This document shows positions 35,201 through 44,793 of a DNA stretch of 64,000 nucleotides, piece after piece. This DNA is from Telmatactis stephensoni (taxonomy: Eukaryota > Cnidaria > Anthozoa > Actiniaria > Isophelliidae): the NCBI GenBank assembly GCA_029948255.1, contig JALIZF010001792.1, positions 248,001 through 312,000 of the forward strand, written 5' to 3'. Numbering within the stretch: the stretch's first letter is position 1; every line of letters starts with the position of its first letter. The notes beneath the pieces are model-generated. The model was given only the letters and a program-made list of their open reading frames with translations, did no database searches and was not told the DNA's origin. A program made the translations under genes and the position numbers.

Positions 35201-38200
35201 AGTAAAACACAGAAAAAGAAGAACCATTCATGATGGTAATAATAATATAATAATAATATTTAATATTTATATAGCGCTATTTTCTATAAATATAATCAAA
35301 TGCGCTTAAGCGGCTGGGATACTTCCCAACAAAATCAAAACAACATTTAATTCACAGAAGACTCTTGTGTAAAATAAAACATCCGGATTCTCTCTTTAAT
35401 TAATTAATAAGGAAAAGTCCGGATGTGACGCAGGTTATCTTTAATAGAAGAATTTCAAAAATAAACCTAAAAGGTTGTTCAAAGTATTTCAGGGGGGATT
35501 AGAAATAGATATTTTAAGCCCAAAATATACCAATTATGAACGATTTTTGATAATGGATAAACTCAGTTTTTGCTTAACCCATTTCCACTAATGAATTCAA
35601 GGGTTCTGAAACATTACATAAGAATTATTCCTAATCACTTTAAAATATATTAATGAATATCAAGATTCCAAATTTCAAATCCAACACTATAACACATCGC
35701 TTAAAATATACAACAAGCATCTTCGAAGATTTTATACTTTTATACGGGATTGCCCCCCGGCATTCAATAGTTATACGCATTTATTTGATTCAAATAATCA
35801 CGCCCTGATATATGTATTGTGTTGTATCAGGTCAAAGAAGGAATTATTCCAATCTAAATTAGTACAGTCAACTCTCGATATAGCGGACACCCTCGGGTCA
35901 TTTGTTATCCATAATAGTGAGAATCCACAATAGCGAGGTGTGTCGAAAATGACCAATTTTGTATTGATTAGATATAAATTTTATATATAACGTCTACTAT
36001 TCTAAGACTTTGGTCATTCAGTACGTCCAAGAGACCATAATACTAAGAGAGCGAAAGTCAGTATTGATGTCTGTGCGATGGCAATAACTAAGCCTATTTC
36101 ACGCGCCATTGCATACACAAGGCTCTCCAACAAAATATGATTGCCAAAAGCAAACGGTCCCGTCCGCGCGCATGTCAAAAACTCAAATTCTATTCATCGT
36201 GCCTTGCGCGCATGATGGCGTTGTTGCTTAAAATAAAACGTTAAAATAGCGTTCACTTGGGCTACGAGGAAGCCCGAGTAACAGCTTGCTTACAAAGGCC
36301 ACATGGGTAATTTTGCACGCTTGCTCGCTCTACCACAGGTAGCCCAGTAATGAACCTATCTAATAAAAAATCGGAGTTAATGTTTACTTCTTATTAACCG
36401 AGAGCGCAGTTATTACGAAAAAATATCAGACCGAGGTTTTGACAGTGCGGACCGAGCCCGTAGAACTTTAATTGATAAAGAAAGTACGCTCTTAGTGTCA
36501 GCTAAATTTGTACGGGCTTCTTACGTAGAATCAACAAACTAACAAGTATAAATTATCCAAATTTTAAAACTGTTTAAAGTACTTAACTTTACTGACGTTT
36601 TAAGCCTTCAAACTTACCTCAAGGTTGTTCTTGAAATGATGACGATATCTCCAGCAAAAGAAAAAACCGTAAAACCCATGCATAAACAATCATTGGTGTA
36701 ACTTCTTGACGTTGTAAAGAAGTCTTATATATGCACTGACAAATATTCACGGAAATTTATTCTTTCCTCTGTTTATTTATGAAATAATTTTTACGATTAC
36801 TGGACTTTGATTGGTTCTCCTATTTCCCCCAGGGTTTGGAACAGTCTATTAGCATCACAATGAAACTTCGCCGAATAGACTACCCCGATTAGACCTTATA
36901 ATTATTAAGTGTCTAGATAGCGCAGCGGTCTAAGGTGATATCTAAAGGTATGGATTAGGGTCCGGATATCGTCTCCCTCCCTGGCCTTCGGGCTAAGAAA
37001 ACTGTTTTTATGTAGCACCGGGATAGCGTGGATGGGGTCGAAATCTTCATCCGTAACGTAAGTCGATTCGATGTCTCAGCTTCTATGAATGTCTCGGGAG
37101 AATCGTCCCAAAATTTAATTTTCGTTTTTATGTTTTTAATTATTTATTATTTCTTTTAACTCTGTATCCGGGGGGTGCCACTTCGGATGTTACAGGTTCG
37201 AGCCCAGACGAGGGCAAAATGTTTTTCTTTTTTTCCTTTTTTTTCCCTTCCTTTTTACTCTCTATTTTCTTTTTCAGTTTCGTAATACTTAGATTTAAGC
37301 TTTTCCTGTCATTTGAGCGTTATGAATGTTTTGAAAATTAATAAATATTAAACTGCATTATTATTAACATATGCAAATTTTGTTCTATTTATTTCTTGAA
37401 TATGTGACCGATTTTTACTTGACTGGTTTGTATGGTAAACGTGTTTCGTGAGAGATTTTAATAGTCTTCTTTGTTTTTTACTTTAATAGCTAGCAATCAG
37501 TCCACATGTTCCGGCCTGCAGAAATAGTGCTCCTGTCCATTTAAACTCTTAGCTTTTAACTAAAATTGGCTTCTCAGAGTCCCATCTTGTTTTATGTATA
37601 GATATGTGTGGATTCTTATGGAGGGTCTAAATGAACGAACAAACAAATGAATGAAAGGATGAATCAACGAACGAATAAATAAATGAGCGAACGAAGTTTT
37701 TTTATTTATGAAGGAAATAAACTCAAAACTTGCGAGAATATGATTTTTGAAAAGTGTGAATTTTTGTAAGAAAACCTCTGCCGGTATCTCTTGCCTTACT
37801 TCGTTCAAACTTCACAGTATTATTCTGATCAATGTGTCGCACTACTTCTGGTGTGCTCATTCCAGCTATAGTAAATATTCTTCTGTCCTATGATCGTTTG
37901 GAATTACATGATAAAAGCTCATTTTAACAGCAATTGAAGTAAATTCCTCGATTTTTTTGCGAAGTTAATTTGCTTTCCCCCAGTGGTCTTAATTTAATTG
38001 CCACATGACGCAGACAGCCTAAACTAACATTCATAGCGCGCCAGCGTGTGAAACGCTCTCTCTGAAACAAAGCATGGAGTTCCTGTGATTCGTTAAGCTC
38101 ATTTATTCATCCTTCCGTTGATTTGGTTGTTTGAGAGCGTTGCGCGCGCAATGCAGTTGTAGTTACTATAAAGGACCTTAGTACTAGCTAGTCACGACCA

Positions 38201-41200
38201 TCGCACAAACATCAATACTGAGTTTCGCTCTCTTAGTATTATGGTCTCTTGGTACCTCCAAGTTGTCCATTGTAACGAGGGTAAAACAATCAAAATTAAT
38301 ATACGTTTAGGACCACAATATCATAAAGTGACCGCAATTCCGTAATACAGGCGTAGTTTGCAGTAGGCGGGGGTTGTTTTCACACATTTCTTTGTATGAA
38401 TTTCGGGCGAGAATTTAGAGATCTTTCCGTACTACCGGGGTACGCAGTGTCCGTAATAGCGGGTTGTACGTGTCCACAAGGCGAGAGTTGACTTCATCCT
38501 TTTAAAAGGCCAGAATTTTCCTTTCTAGGGATTACTGGGGTCATGAAAGGTTTCCAACATCCAGAAAAGGATATTCGCAAGGAACGAGATATTGAAAAGT
38601 ACGGCATTGAGGTCGCCGAGCAATTGGAGTTTGTCCGTGGTATATGGAGAACCTCAAAGTACCACCCCAGGTCTCGGTGGGCTAAAGAGGTTGCGATTAG
38701 ACGAAAACTGGAAGGTGATATCGATAGATTGAAAGTACGACAAGAATTCAAGAAAAAAATACAAAAGGTATCCTTGAGCAAAAAAATGATTTATATATTA
38801 GAGAATAAATTATGGCAAGGCGGTTGCACGACAACCATACTCAACTATTTCGATCGACGTGAATTCTCTCCTGACCAACGTACATTTGTGTCTTGAAATA
38901 AATTCGAAGGGTCGGAGCGACAGCCTCCTGAATCTCTTTAGATATTTGTAACATGCATTCGCGGCTGGAACAATAAGATTAAGTCAAAGTTAAATCATAT
39001 TTGAAGCCCTTCGAAATATCTCATTTATCTTCTGAAGGATATTTTTTATAAGGGAGTGTGCGATCATGGTTATGCTCTCCGCATATTATTCTAAATACAA
39101 CTTATTTATATATCTTTCAACAGAGAAAGGAGCAAAAGAAAGGGAGACGAGTTCGTCGGTTAAGCCACGGGCCTGAAAGTGTTGCTAAATTACGTACCAT
39201 TGCAGGGAAGTACGGTAAATGGAACTGGGCAAGGTACACCACTGGACATGAATATACTCTTCCTGAGGATAAATATGAAATGTTTTCTGAAGAAGAGTAT
39301 GATGATGATGAAGAACCAGCTCCCATGGAAATGGCTGGCACGTTTGTGCAGTACCAAGGAGAGAACATAAAAGCTGGCCAAATCGTTCCAAAAGAATGTT
39401 GTGCTGTGGAATTAATAGATGAAGGAACATCTAGTGAAGAACATGAAGTTTCCAGTGAATATGAATTTGTAAATCAAGATGTAGAGACTAAAAGTTTGGA
39501 AGAAACAGTAGAGCAGCACTGGAGAAAAGAAGACGAGGAGGAAAACAATGAAAAGAAAACTGAAAATGATGAGAACAACTGTGAAGAAAACGACCTGAAG
39601 AAGAAAAACGATAAAGACAGTTTTGATGGTGATGATGGCAATGGTGGCAATTGTGCTTCTAATACCGATAATGGCGGTGCAAATGGGAATCAAGATAGTC
39701 TACAAAATAGTGATCAAGGTAGAAGCGAAAGTGAAAACCGCGGTAATAAAAAATGTGGTAGCAAAGGTGGTGGGAACCAGAATGGTGAACAGGAAACTGA
39801 TCAGAAAGATAGTTGTCAAGACGACAAGCTCGGTAATAGCGAGCAATGTGAGAGTCAAGTAAATAAACAAGTAAGCAGCAAAGATTATGAAAGAAAAGAA
39901 CAAGATAGCAGTCAAATGAGATTGGAAGATGGGAACCAGGATATCAAACAGGAAAATGAAAAGAAAGATAGTTGTCAAGACGATGAACTCGTTAATAGTG
40001 AGCAATGTGAGGATCAAGTCAATAAACAACAAGTAAGCGGCCAACATCATGAAGAAATACAAAAACAAGACTGTTATATACAAGTTAGTTTGCAAGATGG
40101 CTACCAGAATGGCCAATTGCAAGAAGATAAACTCGGTAATAGCGAGCAAGAACAAGATTGCATCCAAGTCAAATTGCAAGATGGCTACCAGGATGGCCAA
40201 CGAGAAATTCATCAAAGGGATAGTCGCCAAGACGGAATCGTTAACAGCGAGCAATGTGCCTGTCATTTCAACGGGCAACGAAGCGGACAAAATTATAATA
40301 AAGATAGAAGCCACAAATTAGAACAAGATCGCAAGAAAGATGAGAGCGCGATCAGCGATCAAGATGAAAGTGATCAAAATGGTGGCCAAGAAGATGACAT
40401 ACTGGAAAAGATGGAATACGATAGCAAAAATGCATTTACAGTCCTTAAGAGCCATGACAACTGTCCAAAAGATGTCAATCAGGATGGTCACAGTGTGAAA
40501 CAATTTGATACAAGCAAAAAGGAGGATTTGCAGATTGAAAAGAGCAGTGAAAAAGATGAAGAACCTAAAGAATTACATCAAACTGAGGAAATAAAGGCAT
40601 TGATAATCAAAATTTTTGACGAAGGTCTACATGATGTCGATCAGGATGGCCAGAGTGTTGAACAATTTGACACATGTAGAAAGGATGAATTGCCTGTTGA
40701 GAAGAGCAGTGAACAAGATGAAGAACCTACAGCAATACATGCCGATGAAAGAACAGCAATGGCAGTTCAAAATTTTGTCGGAGATCTACAAGATGTCAAT
40801 CAAAATTGTCAGAGTGTTAAACAAGTTGACGTAAACAGAAAGAATGAATTGCCGATTGAAAAAAGCAGTGGAAAAGATGAAGAACCCACAGAAATACATG
40901 AGCAAATAACAGCAATGACAATCAAGGATTTTGAAGATCTACTACAAGATGTCGATCAGGATGGCCAGTGTGTTAAACTATCTGACACAAGCAAAAAGGA
41001 TAAATGTCCGATTGAAAACACCAGAGCAGAAGAATTTAAAGAGGTATATGACACTGCAATGGCAGTTCAAAGTTTTGAAGCTCCAAATGGACATGACTGC
41101 TTTGAAAGCAGTGAAATCGCCATCACCACATATGAACATTGTGTTACAAAGGCAAGTGATGTCACTCCAGACTCAAGCAGTGAAATCGATCTTGGGAAAG

Positions 41201-42721
41201 GAGACATCAAACATGACCTAATGCCTTCTGAAACAATTCATCAAACAGATGATGAAATGGAGAACCATACGTTCCTTGATATGAAAACGATAGCTGTTCC
41301 AGAGGTAGCTCAATCACTCATTTTTGAAAGCGACAAAGTCACTTTTACCCCATATGAACAATGTGACGCATGTGCAAGTGATGTCACTTCTGCCAAAAGA
41401 AATAAAACAGACCTTGATGAAAGCAAGGACTGTGGGGAAGGAAATGACGAAATACCCTCAGGCACAGTTCATCAGTCTGATGATGAAGAGCTAGAAGATG
41501 ATACATTGCCTGAAACGAAAACCATAGCTGTTTCACCACCAGCTCACTCGCTGAGCTTTGAAAGCGGCAAAATCACCTCGGTAGCATCTGAAGAATGTGC
41601 TGCAGGCGAAAGTGATGTACCTTCTGCCAAAGGCAGAGAAACCGACCTCGATGAAAGCAAGGACTCTGAAAAAGGTGACATAAAAAATGAAGTAATCATT
41701 TCTGAAACTGACATACAGCCATATAATGAAATTAATAATCACATAACGCTTGAAACAAATGATATAGCTATTTCATCAGCATCTCAACCTTCAGGAGATA
41801 AAGCTGTTTCTAAATCTGCTGTTGACTTATTGCAATCTCTGGAGAATGACGTAATCAACATTGGAACAGTTCTTCCACTAAATGACATAATGGAAAACCG
41901 TACAGACTTTGAAACAAATGGCATAGCTGTTTTATCGGAAGCTCAATTTTCAGGTGAAAAAGCTTTTCCCAATACAGCTGCTCATCAACTTTTGGACACG
42001 ATCACCTCCGAAACAGTTCTCCAGCGAGATAGTGAAATTGAAACCCATAGGATCGCATGAAACAAAAGACATGGCTGTTTCATCAGGATGTCAATTCTCA
42101 GGAGACAAAGCTTTTCCCAATACTGCAATTCACTGCACTTCACATGACGTAGCCACCTCTGGAACATTACTCCCGTCAGATGATGAAATGGAAAATCATG
42201 CAGCCCTTGCAACATATGGCACAGCTGTTTCATCGGGATCGCAATTTTCAGGAGACAAAACTGTTTACCAGTCTCTAGATTATGACAACTCACTTGAAAC
42301 AGAGGATATGACTGTGTCACCAGTAAGTAAGTCTTTAAACAGCGATGCTGCAAACTTTTTGGACGAGTTTACCGAGTGGCTTGACGAATATCTCAAGCAA
42401 AGCAGTCCTTGCTCAAGTGTTAGCTCCAGCATCCGGGAATTTCCAAGCGAAGCTGCCATGGTTCTCCATGACATCCGGGACTCATCACCAGAAGAGGAAA
42501 CCGTAAGTGCACGTGACATCCAGGACTTTGCTGACGAGGGAATCATGAATGAGAAATTTTCGTTTGAAGACTTGATAGAAAGATATGACTCTGAATTAAA
42601 GACTCTTGAGTTCCAGCCCGCTGATATAAAAGCTGGAACACCAGATGAAAAGACGAGTTTGACCAGTGAAGCAGAGGAAGAACGTGAAGACAGGTGTCGT
42701 TCAGCAAGAAGCGACATCTAG
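29253..42721 (+). CDS. Ankyrin-repeat / pseudokinase gene with long acidic repetitive tail; frame-disrupted
   Basis: Seven exons: 29253-29437, 29806-30071, 31450-31677, 33049-33468, 34763-35235, 38529-38767, 39124-42721. All have GT-AG borders and compatible phases once three indels are allowed for, giving about 1,800 codons. The start (A at -3, G at +4) opens an ankyrin region, about residues 1-135 (NDNGETALFHAALSG, SPINAACLDDN). A protein-kinase-like domain follows, about 195-430. It has helix C (EEMKKEMDILR), RHANIVSL and WMSSEQL, and DVYSFGALFWECLTRHVPW. The catalytic HRD is HCY (MIHCYINSYSV) and DFG is NFE (KLGNFEHAQ), so catalysis is unlikely. Next is a charged helical segment and an Asp/Glu/Gln/Lys/Ser-rich tail of about 1,150 residues containing tandem repeats. 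Frame breaks lie at about 30013-30020, 31587-31600 and 42049-42058. It is either a young pseudogene or an intact gene carrying indel errors or polymorphisms. Confidence 0.7.
29719..29779. mobile_element. Small palindromic element in intron 1 of the ankyrin gene
   Basis: 'ggacacacgatacaac' is mirrored by 'gttgtaccgtgtgtcc'. A stem of about 16 bp separated by about 28 bp. Confidence 0.4.
30013..30020 (+). other. Frame break 1 in ankyrin gene exon 2
   Basis: The ankyrin frame reads to LKLPCR and stops at 30023-30025. Shifting by one nucleotide restores an open, protein-like frame (DNVVVDATETDYKENKQ) that ends exactly at a CAG|GTAATA donor in the phase needed by the next exon. The exon therefore carries one extra base, or lacks two, around 30013-30020. 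Confidence 0.5.
31171..31378. mobile_element. Degenerate GAGCAGATTT-family MITE sequence
   Basis: Repeated 'gatgtctataaaaa' and 'tgccgtaaccatgcc' / 'gtgccgtgac' motifs characteristic of this family, apparently one and a half copies, between exons 2 and 3 of the ankyrin gene. Confidence 0.45.
31587..31600 (+). other. Frame break 2: perfect 7-bp tandem duplication GTGGCAC in exon 3
   Basis: GTGGCAC occurs twice head to tail (31587-31593, 31594-31600). Upstream the frame encodes FTAPHCDIPLWH; with both units present it shifts and stops at 31630. Ignoring one unit joins it to the frame encoding VPVTSKSLTNVSYAEEMKKE, the kinase-domain segment that splices into exon 4. The duplication explains the frameshift exactly. 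Confidence 0.75.
31783..32000 (-). repeat. tRNA-derived SINE in intron 3 of the ankyrin gene
   Basis: The tail (agcgcttgcgcactaattgg, ttccatgcatacaa) matches the SINE at 10811-11094; the body reads, on the minus strand, 'ggttttccaccctcagtaaa'-type sequence. The head is diverged. Confidence 0.6.
32585..32940. mobile_element. CRE-carrying MITE family copy
   Basis: 'tagattccattttttcatgt', 'ctctaatagatgcataggtg' with TGACGTCA, 'atgtggcgagaac', then inverted 'ttgacgtcatctgtgcatct', 'agagtacagacgcacggaaa', and the 'cacacggttctc' / 'gagcgcgagtaatatac' terminus. The two long arms pair with each other. Confidence 0.65.
33520..33768 (+). repeat. Minisatellite, ~70-75 bp unit, 3+ copies
   Basis: Units share 'gttcgagatagcgggggttc', 'gagataaccgatgataatag', 'actgaaaataaaacg' and 'ggaaatgggtttgtg'. 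The array starts about 50 bp after the donor of ankyrin-gene exon 4. Confidence 0.75.
33822..33957. mobile_element. GAGCAGATTT-family MITE copy
   Basis: 'gagatttcgtacgagtgtaa' ... 'gccgttttcacagtcatcta', with central 'gtctataaaaacattc'. Follows the minisatellite directly. Confidence 0.55.
34157..34643. mobile_element. Nested foldback elements with 'atataaacacgatggaagat' arms
   Basis: The segment 'ctacatcttccatcgtgttt' occurs in both orientations (about 34390 and 34475) and again near 34180. 'gcttttataaaatattttcg' occurs twice and 'gcgcgcgcgttata' three times. This suggests one palindromic MITE inserted in or next to a second copy. Confidence 0.55.
35865..38493. mobile_element. pogo/Tigger-like non-autonomous element (~2.6 kb) in intron 5 of the ankyrin gene
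   Basis: Left end CAGTCAACTCTCGATATAGC, preceded by TA, resembles termini of pogo/Tigger elements. The right end has the inverted 12-mer CGAGAGTTGACT (38482-38493). Inside, a segment of about 53 bp at 36029-36081 recurs inverted at 38198-38250 with few mismatches. A tRNA-like SINE lies at about 36910-37220. I see no transposase frame. Flanking TA on the right is degraded. Confidence 0.5.
36910..37220 (+). repeat. Possible tRNA-related SINE with separated A- and B-box-like motifs
   Basis: 'tagcgcagcggtctaaggtg' (about 36918) resembles an A box and 'caggttcgagcccagacgag' (about 37192) a B box, followed by a T-rich tail. The boxes are about 275 bp apart, far more than in a tRNA, so this may be two fragments. 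Confidence 0.3.
38897..38902 (+). terminator. Intronic AATAAA polyadenylation signal for a short isoform
   Basis: If the donor at 38768 is not used, the exon 6 frame continues 42 codons to TGA at 38894-38896, and AATAAA follows at once. This would end the transcript before the acidic tail exon. See the matching finding. Confidence 0.35.
39780..42340 (+). repeat. Coding tandem-repeat arrays in the acidic tail
   Basis: Three successive repeat types are visible in the protein: GNSEQCE-type units (about 39830-40260); about four units of 56 residues carrying DVDQDGQSVEQFDT and EKSSEQDEEP (about 40440-41090); and about six units carrying SDDEMENH...T.AV with an intervening FES or SGDKAF block (about 41220-42300). 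Confidence 0.75.
42049..42058 (+). other. Frame break 3 in the acidic tail exon (+1)
   Basis: The tail repeat normally reads E-M-E-N-H, three residues, then E/D-T. Here the equivalent EIETH is followed by ten bases rather than nine before GAA ACA. The first frame stops at TGA 42058-42060, while the +1 frame continues ETKDMAVSSGCQFSGDKAF in register with the repeat and ends at TAG 42719-42721. Confidence 0.6.
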
Positions 42722-42850
42722 ATAGCCCGTCCAACAGTTTTTATATTTTTGTCAACCCTTATAAATTCTATGATTAAAATACGTTAATACCAATTATAGC
42801 ACTATGATGTAATCAGTCGTATGTTGACTTTATTTGATTACAAAAGACTC

Positions 42851-43168
42851 ATATAGCTATTTCAATAAAGGTGGACGGGGCGAACGGTGAATGGCGATCG
42901 GCGATTGGTTATTGCACGACCGAAAGGAACTGTGGTCACGCTATTAGAAGTATTCGACCGCTTAAAATTTCCGGCACGGAGATATGAATCGCCTATCGAC
43001 CACTTTGTCCAACAAGGTCTTAACTGCATGGTACCGGCATTGCTTGAGTATTTAATTAATGAAAATATAGCAATATTCTTGTTATCCCAAATTTCCTTTC
43101 GGTCGTGCACGCAATCGCTGATTGCCATTCGCCATTCGCCCCGTCAACCATTTATGAAATAGCCATAT
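42851..43168. mobile_element. Palindromic MITE at the left edge of the 8.6-kb duplication
   Basis: Arms of about 75-80 bp: 'atatagctatttcaataaag', 'gtggacggggcgaacggtga' and 'ttattgcacgaccgaaagga' on the left mirror 'tcctttcggtcgtgcacgca', 'ccattcgccccgtcaacca' and 'tgaaatagccatat' on the right. The second PAXIP1 repeat retains only the right half (51620-51774). Confidence 0.75.
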
Positions 43169-43454
43169 ACGTGGGCAACGTAACACCTTTTATCATATGA
43201 CCCGTACGCGTGCGGCCCTGCTCGCGCACTCTTAAGAATACCTTCGCGGAAGGGGCCTTAAAGCTTTGCGCGAGTGGGCCGGAAAAAACCGTCCGGCCCT
43301 GCTCGTTTCCGCTCGCTATAGTTTTATTTGTATTACAGAGATTTTTTAGCTCGTTTTATAACAGAAAAATCAGGTCATATGATAAAATGCTTATTGAATC
43401 GGGCTGGACAGGAAAATATCTGGCTCTTGGTCATGTGACATCGAGACAAATATA

Positions 43455-43492
<38 letters not shown>

Positions 43493-44225
43493 GTATTTCC
43501 TAAACGAAAAAATCCCTGAATGTTGAGTTACCGTTCTGAGCTAGTTCAGAAAAAAAGATAGTAAGTAGGGAAGCATGTGAATGTCGATCCTTAATCATCA
43601 AAAGATGCATTTTCATGTGCAACTGCTTGTAACATTTGTTACCTTATTTTGTTGAAATTCTATGGTTTTATCTAACGTCAAATGTAAGACAGCATCTTGA
43701 GATGAATGAAACTAATCATGGAACGTAAACTCGTTCTCTCGCCCCTCAACCAAAACGGATCCAGCCTTGAGCTGATTTAATTGAGGAGACAATTTGCGAT
43801 GACAATTTTTCATGCAAATAACGCCGGTACAACTTGGGTCAAATTTTGAGCTGCAAGTCTTTTATACTTCAAAACTTGTAATGTGATGCCAAAGCAGTAA
43901 TTGGGCTAAAGATTGTTCTCCGTGGTACGTTTCACGGCAAAAACCATCACGTTGCGCCTTGCCTTCTTCAATTACCTCATTTCAGTGTTAATAGTATTGT
44001 GACGTCACTTGTGATCATTTTAATGACAAACTAATGACCAGAAATTATATCACTAGTTTGGGCGCGCTAAATATCTTTACTGAGTTTTAGTATCTTTTAA
44101 ACTTTAAATTCATATTTTTCGCGATTTTGATCATTAATTTTCTTAGCGTAGCCCAATTAGTTTACATTCACAATAACCAAACTTTTGTTGGTGGGCTTCC
44201 TGTGGCCAATTCCCAAATATGTCAA
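43169..44225. other. Intergenic region upstream of PAXIP1 (copy 1)
   Basis: No exon supported. A GC-rich, CpG-containing block at 43200-43330 ('gcggccctgctcgcgcactc', 'gagtgggccggaaaaaaccg', 'gtccggccctgctcg') shows local inverted symmetry. A TGACGTCA site occurs at about 43997. Repeated at 51775-52831. Confidence 0.5.
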
Positions 44226-44234
44226 TTTCCCGCC
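44226..44234 (+). promoter_or_regulatory. E2F-type site upstream of PAXIP1 (copy 1)
   Basis: TTTCCCGCC, a match to the E2F consensus, lies 23 bp before the start codon; the same site in copy 2 is 52832-52840. E2F control would suit an S-phase/DNA-damage protein. Function is inferred. Confidence 0.35.
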
Positions 44235-44675
44235 GTATCAGTAATTCGAGAACAACATGGCGGGTGCCTCGAATAACAATAATATGGAGAAGAAAGACGA
44301 GCCAATACAGAAGATCTTCAGCGAAGTCAGCTATTTTCTAGCTTGTGAATGCAGTGAGGAGGTATGTGTAATTTTCTAAACTTATATTTAAGGCGATCGA
44401 AGCTTTCTTATCTTTAAATCATGACGCTTTTTGAAGCTTTCTTGGACGAAATGGCTTCTGTTGTCATTCTAGCTTTCTGTTTGAAATGTCTTCTTTTCGA
44501 TATCCGAGTTATTGAATTCGCTTTATGTGCTAGCATTCTCGATACTCTTGAAGTAGAAATACTTCATGAGTGTGTTCAAGTATAATTTTAAATCGAAAAG
44601 CATATTCAAAGTCCCCATAAGTTCTGTATGCTGTAATTAGAAAAAAATGGCGTTCATTCAAAGAATGAGTTAAGA

Positions 44676-44793
44676 CCGGTTCACACGACGACGTAAGCAT
44701 AGTCATAAGCATAAGCATAAGCATAAGCATAAGAAAACAAAACTTTTCCATTTTCTTATGCTTATGCTTATGCTTAGTCGTCGTGTGAACCGG
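44676..44793. mobile_element. MITE with CCGGTTCACACGACG termini and (ATAAGC)n arms (copy 1)
   Basis: 'ccggttcacacgacgacgta' mirrors 'cgtcgtgtgaaccgg'. The arms are repeats of 'ataagc' and 'gcttat'. In PAXIP1 intron 1. Confidence 0.75.

Noticed and set aside
39117..41742. Several minus-strand frames rich in Ile, Phe and Leu
   Set aside because: Antisense to the acidic Glu/Asp/Lys codons of the ankyrin-gene tail; hydrophobic composition is a codon artefact.
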